DNA of 64,000 bases from Streptomyces sp. NRRL S-337 (GTDB taxonomy: Bacteria; Actinomycetota; Actinomycetes; Streptomycetales; Streptomycetaceae). Both the position numbers and the translations under genes were made by a program. Shown here in pieces: positions 37,270 to 46,825 of this stretch. The stretch covers positions 40,097 to 104,096 of the forward strand of contig NZ_JOIX01000022.1 in the NCBI RefSeq assembly GCF_000720175.1, read 5' to 3'. How positions within the stretch are numbered: position 1 is the first letter of the stretch; each line of letters opens with the position of its first letter. The notes under the pieces are model-generated. The model was given only the letters and a program-made list of their open reading frames with translations. It was not told the DNA's origin and ran no database searches.

Positions 37270-37941
37270 GTGCTGACGTCCCTGCTCGGTTTCACCCTCG
37301 TGGCCGCGCTGCTGACCATTTCGCCCGGCCCCGACTTCGCGGTGGTCCTGCGGACCGCGCTCGGCTCGGGGCGGCGCGCCGCGCTGTGCAGCGCGCTGGG
37401 CATCGCCGCCGGATGCTTCGTGTGGGGGCTGGCCGGTGCGGTCGGGCTGACCGCGATGCTCGCCGCGTCGAGGACGGCGTACGACGTGCTGCGGGTGGCC
37501 GGGGCGCTGTATCTGATGTGGCTCGGGATACAGGCGCTGCGCAGCGCCCGGCGCATACGGACCGCCGGGGCTTCGGAGGCCGAGGCGCCCGCCGCGGTGC
37601 GGGAGCGGTCCGGTGACGGCGCGGGCGCGCGGCCGGTGACCCCGTTGCGGGCGTTGCGGACGGGCCTGCTGACCAATGTCCTCAACCCCAAGGTCGGGGT
37701 GGTCTACATGTCGCTGCTGCCGCAGTTCATCCCGCACAGCGCGCCGGTGATCGCGACGACCCTGCTGCTGGTCGCCGTCCATGCCGCGCTGGGCGTGCTG
37801 TGGCTCGGTGGTATCGCCCTGGCGGTGCACCGCGCGCGGGCCGTCTTCCAGCGGCCGCGAATACGGCGGCGGCTGGATCAGGCCACCGGTGGGGTGCTGC
37901 TGGCGCTCGGTGCGGCGGTGGGGTTCGAGACCGCGCGCTGA
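37270..37941 (+). CDS. LysE-family amino-acid exporter
   Basis: A 223-residue membrane protein with about six helices. GTG 37270 is preceded by GTGAGG, which overlaps the upstream stop, so the two genes are coupled. The N-terminus LLTISPGPDFAVVLRTALGSG is the LysE/RhtB signature and GLLTNVLNPKVGVVYMSLLP is the second conserved block. Exported amino acid unknown. Confidence 0.9.
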   Translation: MLTSLLGFTLVAALLTISPGPDFAVVLRTALGSGRRAALCSALGIAAGCFVWGLAGAVGLTAMLAASRTAYDVLRVAGALYLMWLGIQALRSARRIRTAGASEAEAPAAVRERSGDGAGARPVTPLRALRTGLLTNVLNPKVGVVYMSLLPQFIPHSAPVIATTLLLVAVHAALGVLWLGGIALAVHRARAVFQRPRIRRRLDQATGGVLLALGAAVGFETAR

Positions 37942-38086
37942 CCGGCGGGGGCGGCCGGCGGATCGCCGCGGGGAGGCGGGGTCCCTGGCGGGAAGCTCAA
38001 ATGAAGCTCTGAACTCGGCAGGTGCAGGATTCGGCCGGTCCTGACGTGGCCATGAGTACCCCGACCACGGAGTGGGAGGGGGAACC

Positions 38087-38950
38087 ATGGAGCGTCCGGG
38101 AACGGACATCGAGCGCCTGGGGACGGGCATCGGCTGGCGGCCGGAAATCGCCACGGAGATCGCCGGGCTGCCCGGTGTGGACTGGGTGGAGGTGGTGGCG
38201 GAGAACATCTGCCCCGGCCATCTCCCGGACGCCCTGCGCGAGTTGCGGGAGCGCGGGACGACCGTCGTCCCGCACGGCGTCTCGCTCGGGCTCGGCGGTG
38301 CCGACCGTCCGGACATCGGCCGGCTGGCCGCCCTCGCCGAGCGTGCCGAGGTGCTGGGCGCCCCGCTGGTCACCGAGCACATCGCGTTCGTCCGGGCCGG
38401 CGGGCCGCTGACCGCCTCACCGCTGATGGAGGCCGGACATCTGCTGCCGGTCCCGCGCACCCGCGACGCGCTGGACGTGCTCTGCGAGAACGTCCGTATC
38501 GCCCAGGACGCGCTGCCGGTGCCGCTGGCTCTGGAGAACATCGCGGCCCTGGTCAACTGGCCGGACGAGGAGCTGACCGAGGGGCAGTTCCTGGCCGAGC
38601 TCGTCGAGCGGACGGGGGTGCGGTTGCTGATCGACGTCGCCAACCTCCACACCAACCACGTCAACCGCGGTGAGGACCCGGCCGTGGCGCTGGACGAGCT
38701 GCCGGTCGAGGCGATCGCCTACGTCCATGTGGCGGGCGGCGTGGAGCGGGACGGGGTCTGGCACGACAGCCACGCCCATCCGGTGACCCAGCCGGTGCTG
38801 GACGTGCTCGCCGAGCTGTGTGCCCGGATCAACCCGCCCGGTGTGCTGCTGGAGCGCGATGACGACTTCCCCGAGGCCGGCGAGCTGGCCGGGGAACTCG
38901 ACGCGATCCGCACCGTCCTGAAGGAGGCCCGCCATGTCCAGGCGGCTTGA
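38087..38950 (+). CDS. DUF692 / MNIO iron-dependent peptide-modifying enzyme
   Basis: A 287-residue TIM-barrel protein of the DUF692 (multinuclear non-haem iron oxidase) family. ATG 38087 follows GGGAGGGGGAACC. Metal-ligand-type motifs: [59 protein letters not shown] and HDSHAHPV. Characterised members (MbnB, TglH, HvfB, ChrH) oxidise cysteine or other residues in ribosomal peptides, usually with a partner protein. The next gene encodes such a partner-like protein (17-bp overlap) and the third a membrane protein with a cysteine-repeat tail, so a post-translational modification role is inferred. Confidence 0.85.
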   Translation: MERPGTDIERLGTGIGWRPEIATEIAGLPGVDWVEVVAENICPGHLPDALRELRERGTTVVPHGVSLGLGGADRPDIGRLAALAERAEVLGAPLVTEHIAFVRAGGPLTASPLMEAGHLLPVPRTRDALDVLCENVRIAQDALPVPLALENIAALVNWPDEELTEGQFLAELVERTGVRLLIDVANLHTNHVNRGEDPAVALDELPVEAIAYVHVAGGVERDGVWHDSHAHPVTQPVLDVLAELCARINPPGVLLERDDDFPEAGELAGELDAIRTVLKEARHVQAA

Positions 38951-39476
38951 GCCCGTACGGGAGCCGGACGCCGGCCCCACCGTCACCGCGGCCTCCACCG
39001 GCCGCACCGGCCCCACCGCCGCGGCACCGGCCGCCCCCGGCACCGACGCGGCGCGGCAGCGGCTGGCGCTGGCGCAGACCGCGCTGCTCTCCGCGCTGGT
39101 CGCCGGCACCCCGGCGCCCGAGGGTTTCGACCGCACCCGGCTGGGCGTGCAGAGCCGGGCGCTGACCGCCAAGCGGTCCGGGGTGGTCGCCAAGGTCGCG
39201 CCCGAGCTGCCCGAGATCCTCGGCGACGACTACCGCCCGGCGTTCGCCGGCTATGCCCGCAACCGTCCGATGCGCGGCGGCTACCGCCAGGACGCGCTGG
39301 ACTTCGCGGCGCACCTGCTGGCCCAGGGCCGTCCCGCGGACCCCGCCGCCCGGCAGCGGCTGACCCGCTGGTGGCGGGACCGCGCGGGCCCCACCCCACC
39401 GTCCGCCGGTTCCGCGGCCCGGCTCGCCCGCGCCGTCCACGCCGTCCGCCAGGCAATGAAGGGAACGTGGCGATGA
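38934..39476 (+). CDS. Putative DUF2063/HvfC-like partner of the DUF692 enzyme
   Basis: A 180-residue protein; ATG 38934 lies inside the end of the DUF692 gene, with AAGGAGG in its coding sequence, so translation is coupled. After a 35-residue Ala/Pro/Thr-rich lead, the core ([20 protein letters not shown], then [20 protein letters not shown] and [20 protein letters not shown]) has the layout of the DUF2063 N-terminal domain: R-x-L..., L...FP..LxxLxGDxY..., ARAYxRxxP..., DFAxxL. DUF2063 proteins bind the leader of the substrate for MNIO enzymes. The match is by pattern only. Confidence 0.6.
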   Translation: MSRRLEPVREPDAGPTVTAASTGRTGPTAAAPAAPGTDAARQRLALAQTALLSALVAGTPAPEGFDRTRLGVQSRALTAKRSGVVAKVAPELPEILGDDYRPAFAGYARNRPMRGGYRQDALDFAAHLLAQGRPADPAARQRLTRWWRDRAGPTPPSAGSAARLARAVHAVRQAMKGTWR

Positions 39477-40492
39477 TGTCGTTCACACAAGCGGTGTACA
39501 TGGGCCTCGGTGCCTCCTCGCTGGTGCTGCTGCTCGGCACGCTCCTGGTGCGGCGCGGCACCCCGTCCGTCCCCAGGGGCGAGGCGCAGGCCCGCACCGT
39601 ATGGGAGATCGCGTTCCTGGCCGGCGGTCCCGGGCGGGTGGTGGACGCGGCGCTCGCCGGGATGTGCGAGGACGGCCGGCTGGCGGTGGGTGGCCCGGGC
39701 GTGGTGACCGTCCGCCAGGCCACCGCAGAGCACGCGGTCGAGACCGCCGTCCTGGACGCGGTCGCCCGGACGCCCGGCGGGGCGCTGGCCGCGGTGCGCG
39801 CCGAGGCCATGCGCAGTCCCGCGGTCCAGGAGGTCGGCAACCGGCTGGCGGCTCGCGGACTGATGCGTCATCCGCGGCGGGGACGCGGCTGGCGCCGGCT
39901 GGCGGGCGCTCAAATGGCGGCGATCCCGGTGCTGTTCGCCCTCGGGGTGCTGCTCTCGGTCGCGGACGCCGGCAACGACGACGGCTTCGGCGAGGCGTTC
40001 GGCCCGCCGGTGGTGATCACGGTCATGCCGGCGCTGATCGGGGGTCTGATCGTGGCCGCGCTGTGCCGGACGGTCTTCCGGAACCGCGTCACCAAGGCGG
40101 GTACCCGCGCGCTGCGCTCCGCGCAGTCGGCCCACTCCCGGGGCGGCGTGGGCGGCGCATGGCAGGCCGCCGGGCTGGTGGTGGCGCTCGGCGGTACGGC
40201 GCTGATAGCGGACGAGCTGCTGCGGCAGCAGTTCGAGGAGGCCCAGCGGACCGCCGCAATGGCCACCGCGGGCGGCTCGTCGTCGTCCGGCAGCGCGGCG
40301 TCCGGTGGCGACGTGGGCGGCGACAGCTCCTTCTGGTGCGGCTCGTCCGACGGCGGCTCCGGTGCGGGCTGCGGTGGCGGTTCGTCCTGCGGCTCCGGTT
40401 CCTCGTGCGGCGGCGGTTCGAGTTGCGGAGGCGGCTCCTCGTGCGGCGGGGGCTCGTCGTGCGGCGGGGGCTCCGGCTGCGGCAGCAGCTGA
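39473..40492 (+). CDS. TIGR04222 membrane protein with Cys-Gly-Ser repeat tail
   Basis: A 339-residue protein whose ATG 39473 overlaps the previous stop. One N-terminal helix (about 7-26) is followed by the TIGR04222 region ([20 protein letters not shown]), then hydrophobic segments at about 147-167, 177-197 and 230-250. From about 270 it is Ser/Gly low complexity. The last 50 or so residues hold eight cysteines, five in the repeat SSCGxG. This tail, next to a DUF692 enzyme and a DUF2063-like partner, looks like a modification substrate tethered to the membrane; metal binding is another reading. The tail-first topology is not known. Confidence 0.75.
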   Translation: MMSFTQAVYMGLGASSLVLLLGTLLVRRGTPSVPRGEAQARTVWEIAFLAGGPGRVVDAALAGMCEDGRLAVGGPGVVTVRQATAEHAVETAVLDAVARTPGGALAAVRAEAMRSPAVQEVGNRLAARGLMRHPRRGRGWRRLAGAQMAAIPVLFALGVLLSVADAGNDDGFGEAFGPPVVITVMPALIGGLIVAALCRTVFRNRVTKAGTRALRSAQSAHSRGGVGGAWQAAGLVVALGGTALIADELLRQQFEEAQRTAAMATAGGSSSSGSAASGGDVGGDSSFWCGSSDGGSGAGCGGGSSCGSGSSCGGGSSCGGGSSCGGGSSCGGGSGCGSS

Positions 40493-40628
40493 GCGGCGAT
40501 TCTCCGGCCGAAGGTGTCCGGTTTGCGAGCCACACCGGCCCTGATCAGGGAAGGAAGGGACGTGACGTGCTCCACATACGGGGAAAATTAATGGCCATTG
40601 TCATGGACCTTCCCGTAGAAAATGGACC

Positions 40629-41447
40629 ATGTGGCTTCTCTTCCTCCTCGTCGCCGCGGTCGCGGCGGTGTTCTCCTGTGCGCGGGTGTGCCGGGCCGCG
40701 GTCGCCGCGGCCCGGACCGGACGGCCGGCCCGCCCACCGGTCTCCGCTCCGGTCCCGGACCCGGCCGGTGACGACGGGCACGCGCCCGGCCTGACCCTCT
40801 ACGAGATGGCCTACCTCTCCGGCGGGCCGCAGCGGCTCGCCGATGTGGTCCTGGTGCTGATGGCCCAGAAGCGTCGGCTGCTGCTCGCCCACACCGGCTG
40901 GGCCACCGTCGTCGAGCCGGTCGCACAGGATCCGGTCGAGCAGGCGACGCTCAGCGCGATAGGCCCGGACGGACAGCGCCCGATACCCGCGGTGCGGGAA
41001 GCCCTGGTGGCCGACGAGGCGGTACGGGCGGTGGCCGACAAGCTGGTGGCCGACGGGCTGGCACTGCCGGCCGCGGCCCGCCCCGGCATCCGCAGCGGGG
41101 TCCGCCAGGTGTGGGCCGCCGCCCTCCTGGTCGTAGTGGCCGCCGCCGCGGCCCACTGGATGGCACCGCCCGGCGCGGACACCGCGCTGCTCCTGGGGTG
41201 GTTCTCGCTGCCGCTGGTGCTCTGCCTCGGGACCCTGGCCGTGGCCCGCTTCGAGCTCCACCCGTACCGGGACTGGGCCACCGACGCGGGCGAACAGCGC
41301 CTTCCCGGGAAGGCCGATCCGCCCGGCTCACGGCTCCCCTCCGCCCCTCTGGCACCCCTCACCTCCCTCATCTCCCTCGCCCTGAACGGCCCCAGCGCCC
41401 TCACCGATCCCGCCCTTCGCGCCGCGCTCCACTCTTCCGGGGCATAG
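40629..41447 (+). CDS. TIGR04222-like membrane protein without Cys tail
   Basis: A 272-residue protein from ATG 40629 (MWLLFLLVAAVAAVF), 136 bp after the Cys-tail protein. It repeats the architecture: N-terminal helix, the conserved block LTLYEMAYLSGGPQRLADVV (compare [17 protein letters not shown]), then two to three helices (about 160-205). It ends in a hydrophilic tail with no cysteine repeat. Probably a paralogue that lost, or never had, the tail, and may form a complex with it. The 136-bp gap is AT-richer than usual and may hold a promoter. Confidence 0.68.
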   Translation: MWLLFLLVAAVAAVFSCARVCRAAVAAARTGRPARPPVSAPVPDPAGDDGHAPGLTLYEMAYLSGGPQRLADVVLVLMAQKRRLLLAHTGWATVVEPVAQDPVEQATLSAIGPDGQRPIPAVREALVADEAVRAVADKLVADGLALPAAARPGIRSGVRQVWAAALLVVVAAAAAHWMAPPGADTALLLGWFSLPLVLCLGTLAVARFELHPYRDWATDAGEQRLPGKADPPGSRLPSAPLAPLTSLISLALNGPSALTDPALRAALHSSGA

Positions 41448-41531
41448 CGCCCGACACCGGTGCCCGGTGCTTTACATCGCCAATCACCGCCCCAACTATC
41501 CCTTTTGTATGCACACACGAAGGGACGGCCA

Positions 41532-43217
41532 GTGAGAGCACTTGCGTTGTACGGCACCATCGGGTCGCTGATCGTGACCGCCCTCGCCACTGCCCCGGCG
41601 GGCGGCACCACGCAGGTGGCCGGGGCGCCGCCCGCACCCGTCGCGCACCGCCTCGATTTCGGCCGGTGCGCGCCGGTGGAGCATCTGCCGTCGTCCGTCG
41701 AGTGCGGCCAGCTCACCGTCCCCCTCGACTACGCGCGCCCCGACGGCAAGAAGATCCAGCTCACGGTCAGCCGGGCGCGCGCCACCGCGCACCGCGAGCG
41801 GCAGGGCTCGCTGGTGTTCAACCCGGGCGGCCCCGGCGCCTCCAGCCTGGAGTTCCCGCTCTACGGCACGCTGCCCAAATGGAGCAGGCTGGCCCGGGCC
41901 TACGACTTCGTCGGCTACGCGCCGCGCGGGGTGGGCCGTTCGGCGCCGCTGTCGTGCCAGGACCCCAAGACGTTCGCCACGGCGCCCACCGACAGCCGGA
42001 TGTACCCCGACGCGGCGTTCAAGCGGAAGAAGAGGGAACAGGCCAGGGCGTATGCCCGGGGCTGCGCCCGGCGGGCCGGCGCGGACCTGCCGTTCTACAA
42101 CTCGGTCAACAACGCCCGGGACCTGGACATGCTGCGGGCCGCCCTCGGTGAGAAGAAGCTGACCTTCATCGGTGCCTCGTACGGGACGTACTTCGGGGCG
42201 GTGTACGCGACGCTCTACCCCGGCCATGTGCGGCGGATGATCTTCGACAGCGTGGTCAACCCCGACCCCCGGCAGATCTGGTACCGCAACAACCTCGATC
42301 AGGACATCGCCTTCGAGCGCCGCTGGGGCGACTGGCTGCGCTGGGTCGCCAAGCACGACGACCACTACCACCTCGGCAAGACCAAGAAGGCCGTGCAGCA
42401 GGCGTACGACACGGCCTCCGGGAAGCTGCGCCGCCATCCCCTCAACGGCAAGCTCGGCGCCGGCGAGCTGCAGTCCGCCTTCCTCAAGACCGGCTACAAC
42501 GACGGTTTCTGGCCGCTGCGCGCCGAGGCGCTCGCGAGCTATCTGCACGGCGACCCCAAACCGCTGATCGCCCAGGCCCTGCCCCACGAGACCGGCGCCA
42601 AGGACGCGGAGAACGCCAACGCGGTCTACACGGCCGTGGAGTGCAACGACGCGCCCTGGCCGCGGTCCTGGCGGACCTGGGACCGGGACAACACCGACGT
42701 CGCCGAGATCGCGCCGTTCGAGACCTGGGACAACGCCTGGATGAACCTGCCGTGCGCGTTCTGGCCGGAGCGGACGCAGTCCGCGGCGGCCGGGGTCGCG
42801 GCGGCGGCCCGCCGGGTGGAGCAGGGGTCGGGCCAGGAGCTGGCGGACGCCGCCGGCCATGCGGCCGCCACCGAGCTGGACGGGGCGCTGCACGGCCGGC
42901 GCCTCCCGCTCGACGTCCACACGGAGCCCGGTGCGCTGCCGCCGGTGCTGCTGCTGGCGGCCGAGCGGGACGCGGCGACGCCGTACCGGGGCGCGCTGGA
43001 GCTGCAGCGCCGGCTGCCCGGCTCGTCGCTGGTCACCGAGAACGGCGCGGGCACGCACGGCATCGGCTTCGGCGAGAACGACTGCGTGAACCGCTACGCC
43101 GAGGCGTATCTGCTGCACGGGAAGATCCCGGCGCACAAGGTGTACTGCGCGCCGCGCGCGGAGCCGGTGCCGGGGCAGCAGACGGCCCGGGCCCAGCACG
43201 CGCGCCCGGGGAAGTAG
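41532..43217 (+). CDS. Secreted tripeptidyl aminopeptidase-like alpha/beta hydrolase
   Basis: A 561-residue exported protease of the streptomycete Tap/SlpD group. GTG 41532 follows AAGGGACGG; the signal peptide is ALALYGTIGSLIVTALATAP. The mature part has VFNPGGPGASSLEF (oxyanion region), the nucleophile in FIGASYGTYFGAVYA, the acid in LLAAERDAATPY and the base in GAGTHGIGF, followed by the C-terminal cap. It would trim N-terminal tripeptides from extracellular proteins. There is no lipobox, so it is released, not anchored. Confidence 0.9.
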   Translation: MRALALYGTIGSLIVTALATAPAGGTTQVAGAPPAPVAHRLDFGRCAPVEHLPSSVECGQLTVPLDYARPDGKKIQLTVSRARATAHRERQGSLVFNPGGPGASSLEFPLYGTLPKWSRLARAYDFVGYAPRGVGRSAPLSCQDPKTFATAPTDSRMYPDAAFKRKKREQARAYARGCARRAGADLPFYNSVNNARDLDMLRAALGEKKLTFIGASYGTYFGAVYATLYPGHVRRMIFDSVVNPDPRQIWYRNNLDQDIAFERRWGDWLRWVAKHDDHYHLGKTKKAVQQAYDTASGKLRRHPLNGKLGAGELQSAFLKTGYNDGFWPLRAEALASYLHGDPKPLIAQALPHETGAKDAENANAVYTAVECNDAPWPRSWRTWDRDNTDVAEIAPFETWDNAWMNLPCAFWPERTQSAAAGVAAAARRVEQGSGQELADAAGHAAATELDGALHGRRLPLDVHTEPGALPPVLLLAAERDAATPYRGALELQRRLPGSSLVTENGAGTHGIGFGENDCVNRYAEAYLLHGKIPAHKVYCAPRAEPVPGQQTARAQHARPGK

Positions 43218-43229
43218 CGGAAAACGACC

Positions 43230-43269
43230 GACGAGTGGGCCGCCCCGGGGCAGGGGCGGCCCACTCGTC
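43230..43269. terminator. Bidirectional terminator between aminopeptidase and hemQ
   Basis: A perfect 17-bp stem: 43230-43246 pairs with 43253-43269 around a 6-nt loop (core ACGAGTGGGCCGCCCC). It lies between two convergent genes, 12 bp from each stop. Confidence 0.85.
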
Positions 43270-43281
43270 CGTGCCGGGAGG

Positions 43282-44043
43282 TCAGGCCAGCCCGGCGACC
43301 AGTTCGGCGACCGCCTTGCGACGGCCGGTGTAGAACGGGACCTCCTCGCGGACGTGCATCCGCGCCTCGGAGCCGCGCAGGTGACGCATCAGGTCGACGA
43401 TGCGGTAGAGCTCGTCGGCCTCGAAGGCGAGCACCCACTCGTAGTCACCGAGCGAGAACGACGGCACGGTGTTGGCGCGGACGTCCGGGAAGCCGCGGGC
43501 CATCTTGCCGTGGTCGGCGAGCATCCGGCGGCGGTCCTCGTCGGGGAGGAGGTACCACTCGTAGGAGCGCACGAAGGGGTAGACGCTCACGTAGGCGCGG
43601 GGCCGCTCGTCGGCCAGGAAGGCCGGGATGTGCGCCTTGTTGAACTCGGCGGGGCGGTGCAGCGCCATGTTGGACCACACCGGGTCGAGCGCGCGGCCGA
43701 GCCGGGTGCGGCGGAAGAGGTTGTAGGCGTCCTGGAGGGCGTCCGAGCTCTCCGAGTGCCACCAGATCATGACGTCGGCGTCGGCGCGCAGGCCGGAGAC
43801 GTCGTAGGTGCCGCGGACCACCACGTCCTTGGCGGCGAGCTGCGCGAACAGCTCCTCGACCTCGTCGGCGTAGCCGGTGCGGTCCTCGGGGAGGACGTCG
43901 CGCAGCTTGAACACCGACCAGAGGGTGTAGCGGATGACCTCGTTGAGGTCCTTGGCCTTCTTGCCGGCGTTCGGTGCCTTCTCGGGCGCCGCAGGGGTCT
44001 GCGGTGCGGAAGCGGGGGTGGAAGCGTCTGTCATGTCGTCCAT
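43282..44043 (-). CDS. hemQ: Coproheme decarboxylase HemQ
   Basis: A 253-residue chlorite-dismutase-fold enzyme that converts coproheme to haem b, the last step of the coproporphyrin-dependent pathway. ATG 44043 ([10 protein letters not shown]) is 2 bp after the hemG stop, with a weak GGCGAG site; ATG 44034 is possible. Motifs: [36 protein letters not shown] (active-site tyrosine region) and [15 protein letters not shown] (proximal haem histidine), then [14 protein letters not shown]. The first 25 residues are an Ala/Pro-rich extension. Co-transcribed with hemG. Confidence 0.95.
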   Translation of the reverse strand: MDDMTDASTPASAPQTPAAPEKAPNAGKKAKDLNEVIRYTLWSVFKLRDVLPEDRTGYADEVEELFAQLAAKDVVVRGTYDVSGLRADADVMIWWHSESSDALQDAYNLFRRTRLGRALDPVWSNMALHRPAEFNKAHIPAFLADERPRAYVSVYPFVRSYEWYLLPDEDRRRMLADHGKMARGFPDVRANTVPSFSLGDYEWVLAFEADELYRIVDLMRHLRGSEARMHVREEVPFYTGRRKAVAELVAGLA

Positions 44044-44045
44044 TC

Positions 44046-45521
44046 TCACTCGCCGGGGAGGCCGGCCGGCCGCAGGGTGCCGAGGATGTCCTCCGCGGCC
44101 TTGCGGGCCGAGGCGATACAGGCCGGGATACCGACGCCGTCGTAGAGCGCCCCGCACACCCGCAGGCCCGGCAGCTGCCCGACGGCCTCCCGGATGCGAG
44201 CCACCCGCTCCAGATGGCCGACCGGGTACTGGGGCAGGCCGTCCTCCCAGCGGGTGATCCGGGCGGCGACCGGCGCGGCGGTCAGCCCGATCGCCTCGCG
44301 GAGGTCGGCGCGGGCCAGGTCGGCCAGCTCGGCGTCCTCGCGCGCCAGGTCCGCCTCGTCGCCGTACCGGCCGAGGGAGGTGCGCAGCACGAAGAGCTCC
44401 GGGGCGGCGCGGTCGATCCAGCCCCACTTGTTGCCGGCGAAGGTGGCGGCCTTGATCTTGCGGCCGTCGACCGGCGGTACGAGGAAGCCGCTGCCGGCCG
44501 GCTGCCGCTCCAGCTCGGAGCGGCGGAAGGCCATGGTGACCAGGGCCATCGAGGCGTATTCGACGGTGGTCAGTTCGCGGGCGGCCGGCGCGCAGTCCCG
44601 GGCGAGCAGCCGGGCGGCGTCCGGCGCGGGGGTGGCGAGGACGACCGCGTCGGCGGTGAGGGCCGCACCGTCGAGCTCGATCCGCCAGCCGTCGGCGGAC
44701 CGCCGGACCTCGACGACCGGTGTGCCCGTCCGGATCTCGCCGCCCTTGGCCCGGACGGCCTCGGCGACCGCGCCGGGCAGTGTGCCGATCCCGCCCTCGA
44801 TCCCCATGAACACCGGGGCCCCGGGGCCGCCTCCGGCGGCGGCCGGGCCGATCTGGTGCATGGTGGTGGCGGCCCGGGCCTGGATGCCGCGGACGCCCGC
44901 CAGCAGCGAACGGCTGGTCCGCGCGGCCTCGAACAGCTGCGGTACGGCGGCCCGCATGGAGATCTTGTACGCATCGCCGGCGTACACCCCGCCCAGCAGG
45001 GGCTCCACCAGGCGGTCGACCACCTCACGGCCCAGGCGCCGGGCGACGTACTCACCCACCGCGACGTCCGTGCCGACCTCCGTCCGGGGCAGCTCGGCGT
45101 CCTCCTCGATGCGGGCGAGGCCCTCCGGGGAGATGACACCGGAGGCGGCGAGCGGGGCGAGGTCCCCGGGGACTCCCATGACATGGCCCTTGGGCATCGG
45201 GCGCAGCGCACCGCGGGTCCAGAGCGAGGCGGTGGCCGTCGTGGGCGGCCGGAGCCGGTCGCCGATCCCGACGGCGCGCGCGAGCTCCACCGCCTCCGGC
45301 CGCCTGGCCAGCATCGATTCGGCCCCGAGGTCGACCGGCACGCCCGCGATCTCGCCCACCCGCAGCTTGCCGCCGAGCCGGTCCGACGCCTCCAGGACGG
45401 TCACCCGGGCGCCGCCTTCGAGCAGCCGGTGGGCCGCGGCCAGTCCGGAGATACCGCCGCCGATGACGACGACCTGCCCGCCGCCGGTCCCGGGGGGCGT
45501 GCTCGTGTGCGCTGCGCTCAT
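44046..45521 (-). CDS. hemG: Protoporphyrinogen/coproporphyrinogen III oxidase (HemY/CgoX type)
   Basis: A 491-residue FAD oxidase: [17 protein letters not shown] (FAD fold), [40 protein letters not shown] and the C-terminal [20 protein letters not shown]. In actinobacteria this enzyme oxidises coproporphyrinogen III before iron insertion. ATG 45521. The gene name hemG follows common annotation; hemY or cgoX is biochemically more exact. It is followed directly by hemQ, and hemE lies 5 kb away on the same strand. Confidence 0.93.
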   Translation of the reverse strand: MSAAHTSTPPGTGGGQVVVIGGGISGLAAAHRLLEGGARVTVLEASDRLGGKLRVGEIAGVPVDLGAESMLARRPEAVELARAVGIGDRLRPPTTATASLWTRGALRPMPKGHVMGVPGDLAPLAASGVISPEGLARIEEDAELPRTEVGTDVAVGEYVARRLGREVVDRLVEPLLGGVYAGDAYKISMRAAVPQLFEAARTSRSLLAGVRGIQARAATTMHQIGPAAAGGGPGAPVFMGIEGGIGTLPGAVAEAVRAKGGEIRTGTPVVEVRRSADGWRIELDGAALTADAVVLATPAPDAARLLARDCAPAARELTTVEYASMALVTMAFRRSELERQPAGSGFLVPPVDGRKIKAATFAGNKWGWIDRAAPELFVLRTSLGRYGDEADLAREDAELADLARADLREAIGLTAAPVAARITRWEDGLPQYPVGHLERVARIREAVGQLPGLRVCGALYDGVGIPACIASARKAAEDILGTLRPAGLPGE

Positions 45522-45661
45522 GGCTCCACTCTCTCAAAGGGCACTGACAGCGCCGTGACCGGATCGCGACCCGGCACAGCACAACCCCTCTCCGGACGCC
45601 CCCGTCGAAGAAGCGCCGGTCGAAGAAGCGCCACCGGCACGTCACTTCGCGGGGAGCGCAC

Positions 45662-46729
45662 ATGCGGGGAACAGCACGAGCGGGGCGAACGGCGACGGCG
45701 GGGCTGCTGCTCGCCGTCGCCCTGCCAGCTGCCGGGTGCAGCGCGTCGGCCGGCCCGGACACGACCGGGGCGGCGCTGCCCGGCAAGGCGGCGCCGAGCC
45801 GGGCGGCGGACGACGGCCGGACCGGTGCGGCCGACGGCCGGGCCGCTGCCCGGGGCGCCGCGGAGGGCGCCGCCGCCCGCCCCGGCGGCAGGTTCGCCAA
45901 GGTGCCGACGGCGGCCTCGTCGCAGCTGGTCCGCACCGCGACGCTCACCGTGCAGGCCGAGGACGTCTCCGGGGCGGTGGCCCGGGCGCGGGCGGTCGTC
46001 GACGGCGCGGGCGGCTACCCGGCCGCGGAGACCACCGATCGGGACCCGGAGGGGCAGGAGCGGTCGCGGCTGGTGCTGCGGGTGCCGACGACGGAGTACG
46101 ACGCCGTACTGGGGCGGCTGGCCCGCCTGGGCACCGTGGTGTCCCGCAAGGTCTCGGCGAAGGACGTCACCGGTCAGGTGGTGGACGTCGACAGCCGGGT
46201 CCGGACGCAGCGGGCGAGCGTGGCGCGGGTCCGGGCGCTGATGGAGAAGGCGACGTCGATCGGCGACATCGTCTCGCTGGAGTCCGAACTGAGCAGCCGG
46301 CAGGCGGATCTGGAGTCCTTGGAGGCGCAGCTGAAGTCGCTCAAGGACCGGACCGCGATGGCCACCGTCACGCTGCTGCTGCGGCAGCCGGACGCCGCCC
46401 CCGACGGAGCCTCCGACGACGACGCGAGGTCCTTCGGGGACGCGCTGTCGGGTGGCTGGCACGCCTTCCTGGCGGCCGTGAAGTGGCTGCTGGTGGCGCT
46501 CGGTGCGGTGCTGCCGTTCGCGGTGGCCGTGGGGCTGCTGTACGGCCTGTGGCGGCAGGTCCGCGGCCGGCTGCCGTCGGCGTTCCGGCGCCGGGCCCGG
46601 GCCGCGGACACGCGGGACGGGCCGGGACCGGCCGCCGGGGAGCATGCCGCGGACGACGGGCCGGCGAACGCGCCAGGAGACCCCGACCGGACCGTGCCGG
46701 CCGGGGAGGGTGACCGAGGACCCCATTGA
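45662..46729 (+). CDS. DUF4349 lipoprotein
   Basis: A 355-residue lipoprotein from ATG 45662. A signal with lipobox LPAAGC gives a lipidated cysteine at about 26. After an Ala/Gly-rich linker the DUF4349 domain has VRTATLTVQAEDV, VLRVPTTEYDAVL, KDVTGQVVDVDSRVRTQRAS and a coiled coil (about 180-235). One membrane helix (WLLVALGAVLPFAVAVGLL, about 275-300) and a charged cytoplasmic tail finish it. Having both a lipid anchor and a helix suits a surface sensor or envelope scaffold. Function unknown. Confidence 0.85.
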   Translation: MRGTARAGRTATAGLLLAVALPAAGCSASAGPDTTGAALPGKAAPSRAADDGRTGAADGRAAARGAAEGAAARPGGRFAKVPTAASSQLVRTATLTVQAEDVSGAVARARAVVDGAGGYPAAETTDRDPEGQERSRLVLRVPTTEYDAVLGRLARLGTVVSRKVSAKDVTGQVVDVDSRVRTQRASVARVRALMEKATSIGDIVSLESELSSRQADLESLEAQLKSLKDRTAMATVTLLLRQPDAAPDGASDDDARSFGDALSGGWHAFLAAVKWLLVALGAVLPFAVAVGLLYGLWRQVRGRLPSAFRRRARAADTRDGPGPAAGEHAADDGPANAPGDPDRTVPAGEGDRGPH

Positions 46730-46825
46730 CAGCGGGCGGCGGCGGGCAAAGACTCGGTTCGGCGGCGGCGATCTTCGTACCGTCCGCCGACCGTTCGAGA
46801 GCCGGGACAGCGAGGACAGCGCCTG

